Shown piece after piece: positions 32,101 through 45,320 of a DNA stretch of 64,000 nt (position 1 is its first letter; each line of letters starts with the position of its first letter). The translations under genes were made by a program, and so were the position numbers. The notes under the pieces were generated by a model. The model ran no database searches, had not been told where the DNA came from, and saw only the letters and a program-made list of their open reading frames with translations. This DNA is from Varroa destructor (taxonomy: Eukaryota > Arthropoda > Arachnida > Mesostigmata > Varroidae), in the NCBI RefSeq assembly GCF_002443255.2, contig NW_019211455.1, positions 56,734,671 to 56,798,670 on the forward strand. The letters are read 5' to 3'.

Positions 32101-35100
32101 TATCTGTATCCTCTGTTAAGTGCACTGCCTGTAGTGCTTTGCACAGATTCCTAAACACTATCCGTCCAAGGCACCGGACGAACTTAGCCCAAAGAAAACC
32201 GGCTGTTCACGGGAACTATCTGTAATTAGACATTGCCTTAACGGCTGATGCCTTTACCTAACTCTAGTGTAGTCCATATCCGTTTTAAAGATAGAAGAGA
32301 TTAAAAATAGCGGGCCAGGTTTAATCTCTTAGAAAGTACACAAAGTAGTTTCCTAGCCCAGAGTTCAATTTGCAGCATCGCTTTTGATGACACTGGGTCT
32401 ACAAGTTAGTGATTTTATAAGCCATGTATTGCCAGCCTATTTACCTGTAGTCGTGGTAATAATAAAGCTGACGCAACGGACTTTTCGAGAAGCGCTACGT
32501 GAATAAGCTACATTGAATATTTTGCCACTTCTGTAAATCGCGGGTCCGTATTCTGCTTAATAATTTTTTAAGTTTGTTTGCCACGAGCTGCCCCGAAGTT
32601 TACGTAATGGTACTCGTTTTACATGTATTTAACGAAGTAAATTCGTATTGGAAGCAGCATAAAATTACAATGACCATCAATCTGAAACAAACCAGTGATG
32701 ACCTCGAGAGAAATCGCATCTTATGCTATTCTGTCATCATTATTAAGTAAATATCAGACATGACCCGCGAAGATAAACGACCGTCGACAGGCTTTATTTT
32801 TACGTTTTTACTTACACTCAACGTTTTAGCGCGCAGGTACAATTAGTTTACAGCGGTCACTTAAGTAACCAGCCATTGGTTACGATCGCACTTGTGGGCT
32901 TTCACTGGCCTCAGACAATGGCAAAGGATTGTCAGTTAATGCCAGGAGTGGAAACTCTATGAATACAAACTATTCAAAAATGACAGCGGACCAAAAAACA
33001 CATCGAATCAAACACTTTTACAGGAAGGGCTTGTTTCAACTCGATGTAAATACACTGAGTTCGGATCAGTCAGTGGCAGAAAAAATTGGTACCACTGGAA
33101 AACAGCTAAGACCGTGCTAGTTCGAGGTGTCGACTCAAGATAGTGTCTGAGGTTCGCTACAGATTAAAACTGACAACACCTGATCCCTATGACAGGTAGT
33201 ATATATCTGCTGGAACATAGGTAAAAACACCTAATCGCTTCTTGTAAGCTTCCTTAATAATTTATATAGAACGTCTATCGAATAGAAAAAATCATGCATT
33301 GATTTATGGCTTGTCGAATGCAGTAAAAACGTCTTTGCAGAAGCAAAGCATGATGTATTATCTACGCCGCTAGCTCGTCATCATATTTGTTTACTTAGAA
33401 AATTAAATTAATTGCGGCTAAACTCGAAATATGCATGTTATTTTATCGATTGTTCGGTAAAAGCCCACCTGTGAAATGTAAAGTAACACAAGTAGTCCCG
33501 TTAAACTACGGAGCAAGATGTTATAAGTTATTTTAGATTAGTCAAAAAAATACCCAATTCCTAATTAGCGTCACGTTACTATCATTACGGGTCTGTTTAA
33601 GAATATAGGCATATAGCAGTATGAAAGCTAGTCAGCTCAGTCGTTTAGTGGCGCATGTGGACGTCCATTTTGTAGAGGACGTTCTACCCTGTCATTACAA
33701 TGAATCGAACCATTGGTGGGGCTTTTTTCAAAACAGTCATCAATGATGACGATAAAATGAAGTTAGCATGCGCTTGTAACGTCCAAGGTAGTCTAAAAAA
33801 TGCTGGAGCGCACAAAAAGGGCAGGAGTCAGGGGAGAACTGGATCTAGTTGAGCTGTCTTCGATATAAAAGGAATAGACGGTAGCTGTTCGTATCAAGCA
33901 AGTTCAGATTAGCAACAAAAGCATTAACGCAGTTTCTTCTCGCATCAGCGCTGTCCATGTCGGCGTTACCTTTCCGCGAACTGGGTCTGTCGCATTCGAC
34001 GACTGGGTCTGTGGCCTGCAACTGGCAGACGGACGGCGGTGTATAGATAAATAATGTTTTTGACAAACAGCTCAGGGTCCAAAGTGGCAGGCGAATGGCT
34101 TTTTCATACGAACACAATTCATCATTGATACCGACGACTAGGATGTATTTCGGGGCGTCTCGAAAGACTACCTTCGGCGAAGAAGTCGCAATGGAAACGA
34201 AAGTGCTGAAGCTGATGAAAACGCTTGTAAAATCAGGGAGACAACAACCATTTGAAATGAACAGCCTGTCTAAGATAAACCTGCATTCGGAAAGACGCTA
34301 CCTGACAGTACCAACGGGGGATATTCGATTAGGATGTTGAAAGCAAATGTCGTCACTATAAACGGGCTCGTTTGCGCTTGCGTTAAACTTCTTGCGTCAT
34401 TAGACAGTTTAATATATAAAAAGCTTAAGCAAAAGAAGCTCAGCAGTTTGTGATGGCCTTTGCAAAAGCTCTTCCAAGTGAAATTACGATGATTTCATGT
34501 TGTGCTTAAGTACGCCTGTTAAATCATTTAGAAAAATACATCCAAAAGCCTTGTACGATGTTTGTCGTTTGGTGATTATCATGCCGTTTATAAGTGCTGA
34601 TAATAACGCATGATGTAACAGGCCGACGAAGCCATGGCTCGTAAACTTAGGCAGAATCATCATTTTACCTTATAATGTATTACCATAACGAGCCGCTCAT
34701 GCGACAGAAGAGGGACAATAGCATTGATTTTGTCAATTTAAGGTATCCAATAGACAAACATCCGACTAGACAATGCACATGCTTTATCATGGTGATTCAA
34801 ATTACGATAGTGCTATTATCATTACCCCTAATGGAACGTAATGTTTACTAAGTATGAAAATAATCAAAAACACCCCATTTTCTAAATTCGACGCAGTCGC
34901 AGATAGCGAACTAATATCACCAGTGTGTATGTAACAACTAAAGTTAGTTGGACAATAGCTGTAGGTACACATATTAAATTCTAATTATCTCTTTCTTATT
35001 AATTAAGCTTACAGAAGAGCGTTGATTCAGTAAATTTCAAGAAATTGCAGCAATAAATTATTAATCCTAATGAGAACAATGTTCCCCATCAACGAGAGGG

Positions 35101-38100
35101 ATACTCCACAAGATCCACTGAATCCATTAGACTTGCAGTTTTATTATTCTAGACTTAATCGCCTCGCTCGAGAAGTAGGCTTACGAAGCCCAAAATTACC
35201 ACCTGTTGTTCAATTGATCTTCCAGAACGATTCCAGTGTGTTTTTGTGTACCTGGTCTCCCATTTTGACAAGGCAGTCTGTGTACCAATGATAGTCTTGT
35301 TTTCAAAATTGAAGCACATGTAAATACAGCTTTTAGTTGTAAAAAAAAAAAAAACTCTATTATTGTACCTTTAGAAACAGCAGAACAAGTACGCTTGTAT
35401 CTCTAGGCAAAAATAGTCATGACGGCGAACAGTGATGTGATCAACAAGCAATTTGACCACAAACATTTCTTAAAACCCTCCAGGGATCAATCGATGGCCT
35501 TCCTATCGACTCTGTTCAATATTCCATTATCAGTAGAAGTTCAAAGATAACCACTCTATTGCATCGCTTGAAGCGGCAGAGGCGCTAGATACCTCAGTAC
35601 TCTATACTGTCCGCGGCGACATGAACCTTCTACATATCGGAGTTTGCAAGCATGCGACGGACCACGATTCAGAAATGACAAATACCTAGCTAGCTTGATT
35701 TCGTAGGCCTTTACGCCGATGTCCAACACGGCGTTCCCATAAAAACATCATTCGTTATTGAGAAAGACGATTATGGTAAGCGATACTTTAAAGAGTTTCG
35801 GTAAGCTATATATTTGATGAAACATGATCATTTCGTCAATACGAAACTCTAACAAGGGCAAAACTGCAGTATCTGAAAGAAAGATCTATTGGGAGAAAAA
35901 AAGGCGCAGCAACAGTTTAAAAGCAAGTGTCTTTCAGGGGGCATTCGGAGAAAATACTATCCGACTAAGTTAAGTGTTTGACTTAAGTGTCGATGCCCAG
36001 AGCCAATATTGTTATTGTAAACTTATTCGTTTTCGTTCGCATTGAGCTTTTCCGATTATTGTAATAATTTCGATTAAACTCATCAACAGAATGTTGGCAA
36101 ATAAAGTTCACTTTTCACGAATACGGACATTGCATTGCTTACTTTAGCCTTACTAATTGATCTACCTTTGAATTTGGCGCCTTACAAAATACAGTCTGGC
36201 GTAACCATCCATGATTTAATGCCATTTTAATTATACCGAAAGCTCCGATCAAGAGAGCTCTGATCAGCTGGAAACATTCACCCATGAAAATATTTAATGT
36301 ATTTTCATTGTTGCGCTGTTAAAGGTTGAGTGGCCTGTCATGGCAACACCTAAAGTTGCCACAAATAAGGGGAAAATGTCGATTCAGGATAGGATTTCAT
36401 TTGTTTTTATTTGTATTGATTTGCTTCTCTCTGCTCTCGCAAGCAGCAAAATCATTGAAACGCCCTACTGACGTCAGGCCTATGAGATATTAAATAAATA
36501 GTAAATGTTAAACGATAAATGTCGCCATATAAATTGGTATGACATTTCAACATGAAAATAGTTTCAACAGTGGAGACAAATAATAATATGAATTTTCATT
36601 GCTGATCAATGTAAATATTTAGAGAAGATATAAACCTGTTATAGGCTGCCTACGCAAACGCCACTTTTAAACGACATTTTTAGCGAAGGCAAATAAAGAC
36701 AAGTAAATATAAAAAGCTTGAAAAACAGAATTTGTTCTACCTAGAAATCTTTATTTTATTCAAAAACAATATTACTGTTATTAAACCAAGCCACTCAAAT
36801 GATTAATCAATACAACAATAACGTTTTTTTCAAAGATTATATGGGACGTTTGAAGCCAGTGAGAGATTTGTTGATAGAGCTTCCAACATTAAATGATGAC
36901 TCCCTCAAACCCACCATTATGGTGTCCACCATGTTGAACGGCTTCATCTTTAAAACATAAAACACAATTGACATATTCCCGTTTCCTTGTGGGTTTTAGA
37001 CGTATTGTTGGCTAATAGCGGCTTTCGTCGGTTTTCTGACGTAGACTTCTATCTCGAAGGTGTTCCTACAAAAAAAAAAGTCCGAAATAATCTCCTTATT
37101 TTCCTCACCTGTTTGGAAGATGCTCATCAGTCTCTTAAGATGTGCAGACATTTTGCCCCATCGGAACAGATTTGTTCACTAAAGTCACGTGATTGACATC
37201 AGTCACTATATCGCCGAAAAAAAATTGCCCAATGAATACTTTGCCCTATTCGATGGACACTTGATTTGCCGATGCCAGTAGTTTTTCAGAATGTTTTGCT
37301 GTAACTTTTTAGTGAAGTAGTGAAGCTCATTGATATTTTTGATCTATTGGAACGTTGTCTATGGGCATCCGGGACAGTTGCCTCTGTCTCAAGCATAACT
37401 TACATCCGGGTATTTGCAAGTTGCATCGGTGAATTTGCTTGAAATTTTCTGCGATTATACCTGCGATTATTGTACTTCTATTACACTTATATATTTCCGC
37501 TTTTTCCTCCTAAAGTTAACTACACCTTGAAAAGAAAGAATAATCAGAAAGCTATGAACCATTAAATAGCGCATAGATTTCTCGCTTTATCCTATGTCTA
37601 TACAAGTTACGGACGGTGACCGGCTCCAGATATCATGTTGTTATCCTGCATTCAGACTATGATGTATCTAATGAATCTTTCTCGTATTTGAACGATTGGA
37701 CGCGTACGTCATAAGCAGCATCCTTAGCCGTATCGTAATTAGTTAAACTAAATATTTCTACGACAAACTGTACCGGAGGCCTTCGAATTTAATTCTTCAT
37801 ACGCAGTGTACGTTTTATATATTGTATAACTTATTTATCTGTACGTAACACTGGTTTGATTCTGGTAACAGGGAACTCAACTTTTTTGATGAGGCCTTTT
37901 TCAGCGACTCGTTACTAAAAAGTCTGTCATGCCATTGCGTAAATGACTTCATCATAGCCAGTGATCATTTTCTCCTTCGTAGAAGACAATTATCATCTGG
38001 TCAAATGCCGATCTCATTTACATATTATATACAGTATTTATCGTGGCATAAATTTCTATCGTTTGACACGAACATTTTAACTGAACGATGAAGATTTTTT

Positions 38101-38242
38101 CCTAGAAGAAACTAAATTTCAATAAAAGTTTAATTAGAATTTATACGAATCACTAGAACAAAAAAAAAAGTGTGACCCATTTGACTGATTCGTGACACAA
38201 TGTTTTGTTGTATGGGTAAATTCACCTCCCAAATTTCATCAA

Positions 38243-38288
<46 letters not shown>

Positions 38289-38857
38289 CTTTGTTACTGC
38301 ATCTAATTTTTTACATTTACGATTATGTTCTATTTGAAAATCTCTTTTCACATGAAAATAAAACAGCATAACTGCGTAACTCACTACACAAATGTGTGCA
38401 GCTTAAAATGTTACTATGAATGAAGTATTATACCATAAGGTGCAATAACTTAAGAAGAAAAGAGGATTGAGTTCAAGTTCTCTTTTTAATGAAATATGTG
38501 ATTATAATGTGACATTTTAAAAAAAAAATGCTCCTCACATCGTATTGACATAAAAAAAAACAATGAATAAGTACTGACTGTTCAGTCATCATAACATACC
38601 TACACAAACAAATATAGGCCTAACAAAATCGTTTTTGGCGCCAAAAAGGGAAAGAACCCAAATTACAAACAAAATAACAAATAGAATGAATAGCTTCTTC
38701 GCGGGAAAACATTGCGTTTATCAGAAGACAAGTTCTTTTTAAATTAAACCTAATATCGAATATGTTTAGACTTCGACTGTTCATAGTTCTGAGCATGAGT
38801 AGGATTGATGTCACGTCTTGACCTCTACCTCATCTGCCTCGGCCTTGTGTGGTGCTC
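29133..38857. other. Long gene-poor stretch
   Basis: Nearly 10 kb without a supported gene. Two plus-strand open frames read somewhat like protein: 34095-34340 (AFSYEHNSSLIPTTRMYFGA...) and 35070-35291 (INERDTPQDPLNPLDLQFYY then SRLNRLAREVGLRSPKLPP), and a minus-strand frame at 33845-34117. None has recognisable domains or good splice borders. They may be old transposon or pseudogene remains. Confidence 0.45.
38245..38286. repeat. (TA)n microsatellite
   Basis: Twenty-one uninterrupted TA units. Confidence 0.98.
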
Positions 38858-40327
38858 TTATGGAAGATCGTCTGTGAACTGCGCTGACCAAGTCTGAAAA
38901 AGAGGTAAAGGAGACGGGATCGGGGGGACACAAGGCGTCCAGCTGCTTCTCGGCACACTGTGCCATACGTTAATGTTCGACCGCGTGCGCGGGTCGGCGA
39001 TCTCTATGCGATGAGTATTCCCCGATTCGATAGTCGGATACGCCAGACTCGTTCGTGGCACGGTAGACGACGGAGCTACTGGCGACTCCGTAGCGCGTCT
39101 CTTCTGCTCTGCTATGGCTAACACCAAAGCACCCGTTTGTGTTTGCCGGGCTAATATAAAGCCTCGCGTATACCATGTAAGCGGATCCTTGCCAGGAGTG
39201 AGTCGTGTAATTTTTACAGGTTTTTGACCCTCCTCAGTGAAAAGCACACGAAATTGATTAATGTAGAGGCGGACGTTGAATAGTGAGCCCAGTCGAAACA
39301 TACACTGAGATTGGCTTTCACCAAAATACGTTACCAGAATTCCGTAGTATTGTTCATCAGTAGGCGTTTGTAGGATGAATACTTTTGCCGTATGCTTTAC
39401 TGAACCAGTATGTATTGTTTCCATAATATATTGTTGGACAAGACGCGTCGAATTGTTGGCTGTGACCTCGCACCAAGGAATGACCTTCGCATATATCGGT
39501 ACATCGATTAGTGAAGGTTCCATTGTGGTCGCCGGCTCTTCGCAGACCATGGTTCGCTCTGAGGATCTAGTGGCTTTGTTCTTCCGTCGTTCTCTCAAAC
39601 GTGCGACGAAGCCAAATAAGGGAGGATGCCTAGTTGGGAGTCCCTTCCGCGTCGACTGAGTCAAGCCGCTCATGAGCTTCTGTTTATAATGAAAGCAGTT
39701 ATCGACGAGCGCTACGGTGACGTCAGGTTCGAGACAGATCGGCTCGGCCGTTGCGATCAGCATTCGCGCTTCTAACTGAAGCTTTCCTTCTAGCGACCAA
39801 TTAGCAGCAATCTGTTGGACATCGCTGGTTACCAATGAATTACTCGTTTCTAAGAGTGTGTATTGTATAGCCTTGTTTTTTGGCAGATGATTATGCACAC
39901 TCAGTGGTAAACGACCGCTGCTGAAAAGGTGTGAATGGCCCAACGAGTCAAGTAATTGCGCCAGCACTGGAGGTAGTAGACCGTGCTCAACCTGCTGCAG
40001 AAAGTCATCTTCGTATGGATTTCGCTGGGATCCAACAGTTTGACCCGGAAGGCATAATGTGTAGCCGTCAGTAGACGGAGGTGGCTTCGCCTCACAAGTT
40101 TTCTGAGTAAACGGGTTTCTAATGAGTTAAGTTTTGCAAGGGCTTAGTGACCGTTGCGACTCAGTCTGGTACAGCTCAGAAAGCTGCGCAGACAGACTAG
40201 TCGAACGCGTACTCCGATGCCGAAAACCTCTACGTCTGCTGCGTAGACTGGATAAAGCGTTTGTCAATCCACAAAACGGACATGGCCGTTCCTAGTCTTC
40301 CATCAGCAACTTGAACAGAGGCGACAT
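38858..40327 (-). pseudogene. SUPT20H-like: Intronless SPT20/SUPT20H-like copy with two early in-frame stops
   Basis: SPT20 is a scaffold subunit of the SAGA acetyltransferase coactivator. From ATG 40327-40325 to TAA/stop at 38858 one frame spans 490 codons, interrupted only by TAG at 40294-40292 (codon 12) and TAA at 40129-40127 (codon 67). Family landmarks appear collinearly: an Arg-rich start and SAQLSELYQTE (cf. QKLYDLYIEE); DGYTLCLPG; EHGLLPPVLAQLLDSLGHSH (cf. ELPPILVDLLE); then LVTSDVQQIAAN, KLQLEARMLIATAEPICLEP (cf. LLLESQLILATAEPLCLDP), YKQKLMSG, PPLFGFVARLRERRKN; FILQTPTDEQYYGILVTYFG; and CMFRLGSLFNVRLYINQFRV. Animal SPT20 genes are multi-exon, so lack of introns points to a retrocopy. 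An alternative is that 40102-38858 is one intact exon (acceptor TTTACTCAG) of a real gene. The Gln-rich C-terminal half of SPT20 is absent. Confidence 0.75.
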
Positions 40328-43300
40328 TGTTGCTGCTGTTTTTACGTTAAATTACCCTTGTGTAAATAAAGCATTTGTATGAAATTTCATTCCAGTCTGA
40401 CAAGTCGTAATTAAGGGACAGCAGCTTTTACCGTGGTTTGTTCATGTTGTTTCGTGATCGTAGGGTGCCTTGACTGACAAGATTAGTTTTGTTAGCGTTC
40501 TATTCTGGTTTAACTCTTCACTTGATCAACCTCCAGCGATTCGCTATTGTTGGAACAGCATCAACTGCCGAACGCAGATATGAAATATGGCACTCAGAGA
40601 CAAGGCTCCAGTAGATAACTTATTAGACCGTTCCATTCTTGCGTTCCTTTTATAAAAATACATTAGAACTTTAGTTCTATAAAAAGTTTTATAAAAGTGT
40701 GACGAGCAATACCAAATACGCTGTTCACCTTTACAGATCATAGACAAAGCGCGCTTTATTTAACTGGTTATGTTGTCAAAACAAGCATTAATGTGTCGTA
40801 TAGTCGTTTTTACGACGCAGATTATACATGTTATTTGTTTTTAATTGGAAGCTTCGTTCGCTTAGCCTTAAAATAGTTTCCTAAATATAACGCATCTGCA
40901 AAGGAACTTGCATCAAAAAGGAATTGTTATACACCATCATGACGTGTCAGTTTCCGTACGCACGACGGCAACAGCTATTCCTGTTTCGGGTGTACACTCT
41001 GCCTACGTAGACAAACGTCTCCTGTATTGTTGTGTATTGGTATACGTTCACCTCTCGAACATAATCTGTTGTACATTGTCTACTTTGAGGCGGATCCCAT
41101 ATGCATATGTCGCATCACTGCCCATGGTTACGTTAGCTATTATATGTTATGTCATCAAGCCGGGCAAAAAAATTGCTGACGATGTGTGTCGACGCAGCCT
41201 TGTGCAGGAGTAACGACTACGGCAAACTTTCACAATGATCGATACTGTAGTTGTGTTTTTTCGTCGTTTCCGCTTTTATCCATTCAGCTTTCCAATATGG
41301 CGCCGAAAAGTATCATGGTTTATTTTAAAAATCACTCAAGAACACACCACATCTATCAGAGTTAGTATATGTCTTTAACAGGTCTTCTCTGCCATATTAA
41401 GATATATTTCGAACCTGTAGTCTTCTATCGAGCTATAACAGCCCAACATATACTAGAATTCTCGTTTGGTGCGCACTTAATCGTATCATTGTGACTTATC
41501 GTTGAGTAGCGGACTGACTTCACTGTCGCAAGGGAAAATTGACAAACAACATTAAGTCAAATAAAGGGCGATGGTATTCGCGACGATATCCACAGCGAAT
41601 CTTCCATTTGTCGTGTAGGAACTATTGTAAAACAACCCACAAAATAATTCAAATTTCAACTTTGCACGTTATCGGTACGATGCTTTAATCTATGAAATAT
41701 GGCTTCATAATTCTGCAAACGAAAAATTCTCCAGTAACCAACATAGAAAACAATAGCGCGAAAAAACTGCAATTTTCTCTGACGATAAAAGAGGCCTTTG
41801 ACCGACCGAGTACCTGGATCGTTCACGAATGAGTAAAGTAAACGATTATATAAATATAGCATATAATCACAAAGTACGTGCCTGACATACACCGGCTTTC
41901 TGAGAGCATCAAAACAGTCTTTAGGCTGAACGTCAAATTTTACTTACGTAGGTTATTATTGGCGAAAGCAGCATGTCACCATAATACAGATCCCAAATTA
42001 CGGTTGAACCCAAACATCGATTATCTCCTTATCAAGGAAGTCTACAACAATAGTTAGCCAGCTGCGCACTTAATGGAGAGTGCTGTTCACACGGATTTAA
42101 TGCAAACTGGCTTTTGTTAGATGCAAAATAATAAACTCATTTAGCTTTTGTTATTTGACTCAGGCGTCCGTCTAGCCCCTAATAATTTGTTATTTTTATT
42201 GGTTAATCAGCTCAGTATTAAATCCCTGATTGTCAGATTGTAAATTGTCACTAACTAGCCACGCACAGTGCACTGTGACTTGTGTGAATAGCGCGAAAAC
42301 GTAAGACCTCTTTCTCCTAATCACTGTCAACCTTACCCCCTTTCGTTCTGAGTGTTTCAGAAGTTGTGCCTCTGCGTTTTACCTCTACGTCGAAAAGGGG
42401 TTCGATAGGCTGAGCAGTGCAGGCTTAAAGTCACTTGAAGCTCACACTACCAAACTTGCGGCATCCCGCTTCTTAGTTGTTCCTGATGGCTTCCTGCGTG
42501 CTCCTGGCGGAGGCTCGATACGGGAGGGACCCTAGCAACAGCGTGAAGATTTGTTTACCACTGGATCATTAGTTTACTGCAGCTATTATTTCTAAAACTC
42601 CTGCTGCATTGTCCTAACGTTAGAAAGTGATGTGCAATGAACCGTGTTAACACTGCCAGTTCCGTTGTGAGGCTGGGGGAGACCTGGCACTCGTCGTCCA
42701 TTTTCAGCCTATTTTCCGTTTGTTACTTCTTTCATTATCTTTTATATGCAAACAAACAGGACAGTCCTAGTCATGTGTGGCTGCTGCTTTATCGAGGAAC
42801 CCTAAGAGTAAATTCTTCTTAGACGCAACCAATTTGTGTTTAGGCGCGCTCAATCCATTTTGTCGACGGCGGGGCAGTATTTCGAAAGAAACAGAATGAA
42901 GGAGTCGACTGGAACGCCGTAATGTGTCCTTCTGTTTAATCGCATATGTCTCCTTCAAGACAAGGACGAAGAAAAAGAAATGAACGGGTCATGTTGCTGA
43001 TATAAGATACTAAAATTACCAACTCTTGATACATATTTCATACAGTGAACAGCTAAGGAATACAGATTGGGAAAATAGCACATAGCATGTGATCCGAACT
43101 CATTCAACTAAGGCATAGGCTACCCACTGAAATTTAGCTAAGTAACTGGTAAAAACTCTCTTATTGACAATTGTTAAAGAGATAACATTTGGTAATAATT
43201 ACTATAATTATCGATATCGATGTCGTCTATAAACGTTTTCAAAGTACAATACACATCAATGCGCAGCAACCAAATTATAATTTATTAAGTTATTAAGTAA

Positions 43301-43346
43301 AAAGGGCTTATTCGCTGCATTTGTACCATAGTTTTCTGGCTCCTTT
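40328..43346. other. Spacer with no supported gene
   Basis: Several short ORFs (for example 40908-41213 plus) look like chance reading of mixed-composition sequence. No RNA gene recognised. Confidence 0.45.
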
Positions 43347-43859
43347 TTGACGCCGTATCTGACCCGAATAAACCTGTCAGTTCAATTGTTACTAGCCTTT
43401 AAAGACACGGATCTCAAAAACGTATGTAGGTACTATTTTGAAATTTATCTTTTGGCGAGAGCTCAATGTGATCAAAGGTTTGGAGAAATCTGTAAGGTTC
43501 ACGGACCCGATATTATGGGCCACTTTATGGAAGGGGGTTTATTTGATTTCAAAACGGGAACTTCAGCGTTCAGGATCGATCACGTGCAGGTTGACCCTCT
43601 AATCGCAAAGGCACTGAAATCCTTAACTAGTCAATCAAAGTACGTATGTCCGCTTTTGTCAGATCGGGGAAACGATGACGACGGTCAGTCGAGCACTGCG
43701 TACACGGCCAATCGCGTATTCCAATCGAACCAGGATAATTTTACTCCTGGTCGGGTGATAATGAATGGATGTTCTGTACTAGCACCACTGAAAATAGGCC
43801 AAAAATGGCCAGAGCGTGTAAATCTGTTTCAAGCAAGAGCTAAAGCAAGGCTCCATTAG
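43347..43859 (+). CDS. Unrecognised 170-codon ORF
   Basis: Long for this AT-rich background and GC-richer than its flanks. It begins at a TTG in frame; a likely splice acceptor lies inside (AATAAACCTGTCAG at about 43380). It reads KDTDLKNVCRYYFEIYLLAR, QRFGEICKVHGPDIMGHFME and GGLFDFKTGTSAFRIDHVQV, ends in a polar tail with SDRGNDDDGQSS, and terminates at TAG 43857-43859. No signal peptide or domain is recognised. It may be the last exon of a plus-strand gene whose other exons I could not find, or an orphan. Confidence 0.4.
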   Translation: MTPYLTRINLSVQLLLAFKDTDLKNVCRYYFEIYLLARAQCDQRFGEICKVHGPDIMGHFMEGGLFDFKTGTSAFRIDHVQVDPLIAKALKSLTSQSKYVCPLLSDRGNDDDGQSSTAYTANRVFQSNQDNFTPGRVIMNGCSVLAPLKIGQKWPERVNLFQARAKARLH

Positions 43860-44930
43860 AGTATGATGATGTTGTGAATTTAGTCGAACTACAGCAGAAT
43901 GCCTTTCTATAAATTCTACTCACGTAAATTTAAGCGTTACCTACATTGATTACAGCGAATTGTTCCGATTTTTAAGGAAATTCATTCAAAAAAATACGTT
44001 TTTCCTTATCCAGGTCATAACCTTCCGATTATCATTTTTCTTCGAATATTGCAAAAATTTCTTAACAGGAAGGATTTCCAATATTTAGAAAGGGTAAATA
44101 AAACTCCTCAACTAGTGCATTGCAAATAAAGATATTATAAGACAAGCATGTAATTGAAAAGCTGCCTGAGAGACGGGTGAAGCGTATCGCTGATAACGGA
44201 TCATTCATCGATCTGATCTAAGAAAAAATGGCTTTTATTCGAAGTTAGGTACAATTACCCGCCTGCATTACATTTCAGCAGTAACATCGCTAAACGTTAG
44301 AAGAAGTTGGGCTTTGGCTGAGATTGCGGTCAGTAGAACGACAGCAGAAATTCACATCATGTACCTTTTACCGGATTTTGCAGGAATTGTCATTATGAAG
44401 AGTAAGTTACCCGGCACTGAGCTAAGTATCAAGAAAGTTAATTTCTTCGTAGCGATTTCAAATCGAGTCACACGCATCTTTATTAAGACATAGAATAAGA
44501 CAGAGATCTCAATAACATATCATCATCGTACATGATAGATTGAATGATGTTGGATATCCCGACAGCTCAGACTACGTACGTTACAGTAAAGCACAATTCA
44601 GTAACTTCAATGTTACGGACTAAGACGAAGGCTGAAAGAAGTGCTGTGTAAAAATTGGAATATTGAAGGCGCTTATGTTGACTGAAATGGCCTGGTGGTT
44701 TCAGAAACACAACAAAGCTCGCGTGAAGATTATTTTCGCATGACTTGATTATGACATTGGTCCTCTCCAGATTCTACTGATCCACTTGATAATTACTAGC
44801 CACGTTATGTTAAAGTGATGCATTAATCGTTTCACACGCGTTGTTCTCGTAAGCTAATTTTCTCGCGTCTTATGTACGGATAGAATGTCTGTTTTCCAAA
44901 CGTGTTTGTAACGTACTTTCCCCAATAGCT
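43860..44930. other. Spacer
   Basis: Nothing supported. Confidence 0.45.
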
Positions 44931-45320
44931 TTGCTGAAAGCACACATCGCTTATTGTCACCATCACCACGAAACGCTGCAGGGCTTCAGCTGCATCAAGC
45001 CACTTCCGCAGCCGTTGTCACAAAAAACTCTAAATTTTTCCCATTGGATGTTCTACCATTGTGGCGATACCGACGGTGACGGGTACGACGATGAAAAAAG
45101 TAGAAATCTTTCTTCAAAGTGGCACACGGATCTCCATATTTCATTGGCTGACCCAGCTGTCGACACAGCAGTGTGTTCTCACCGTATTACACGTACCTCT
45201 TTGTTCTGTTCATCTCCTGCAACCTTCAGCATTCAGGGGTTAGCAGCTGGCAAAGATAAAGCGGTACCGAAAAAAGCTACAAGGAATAGTCGAGGAGACC
45301 AAAGAAAACAGAAAAAGTAA
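44931..45320 (+). CDS. Weak candidate ORF, His-rich start and Lys/Arg-rich end
   Basis: Open from TTG 44931 to a stop at 45318-45320, 129 codons. It reads LKAHIAYCHHHHETLQGF near the start and ends KKATRNSRGDQRKQKK. An acceptor-like CCCAATAG precedes it. Local GC content is raised, which alone can lengthen ORFs. No recognised family. Confidence 0.22.
   Translation: MLKAHIAYCHHHHETLQGFSCIKPLPQPLSQKTLNFSHWMFYHCGDTDGDGYDDEKSRNLSSKWHTDLHISLADPAVDTAVCSHRITRTSLFCSSPATFSIQGLAAGKDKAVPKKATRNSRGDQRKQKK

Noticed and set aside
39901..40095. Second minus-strand ORF overlapping the SPT20-like copy
   Set aside because: Out of frame with the conserved SPT20 blocks; shadow reading.
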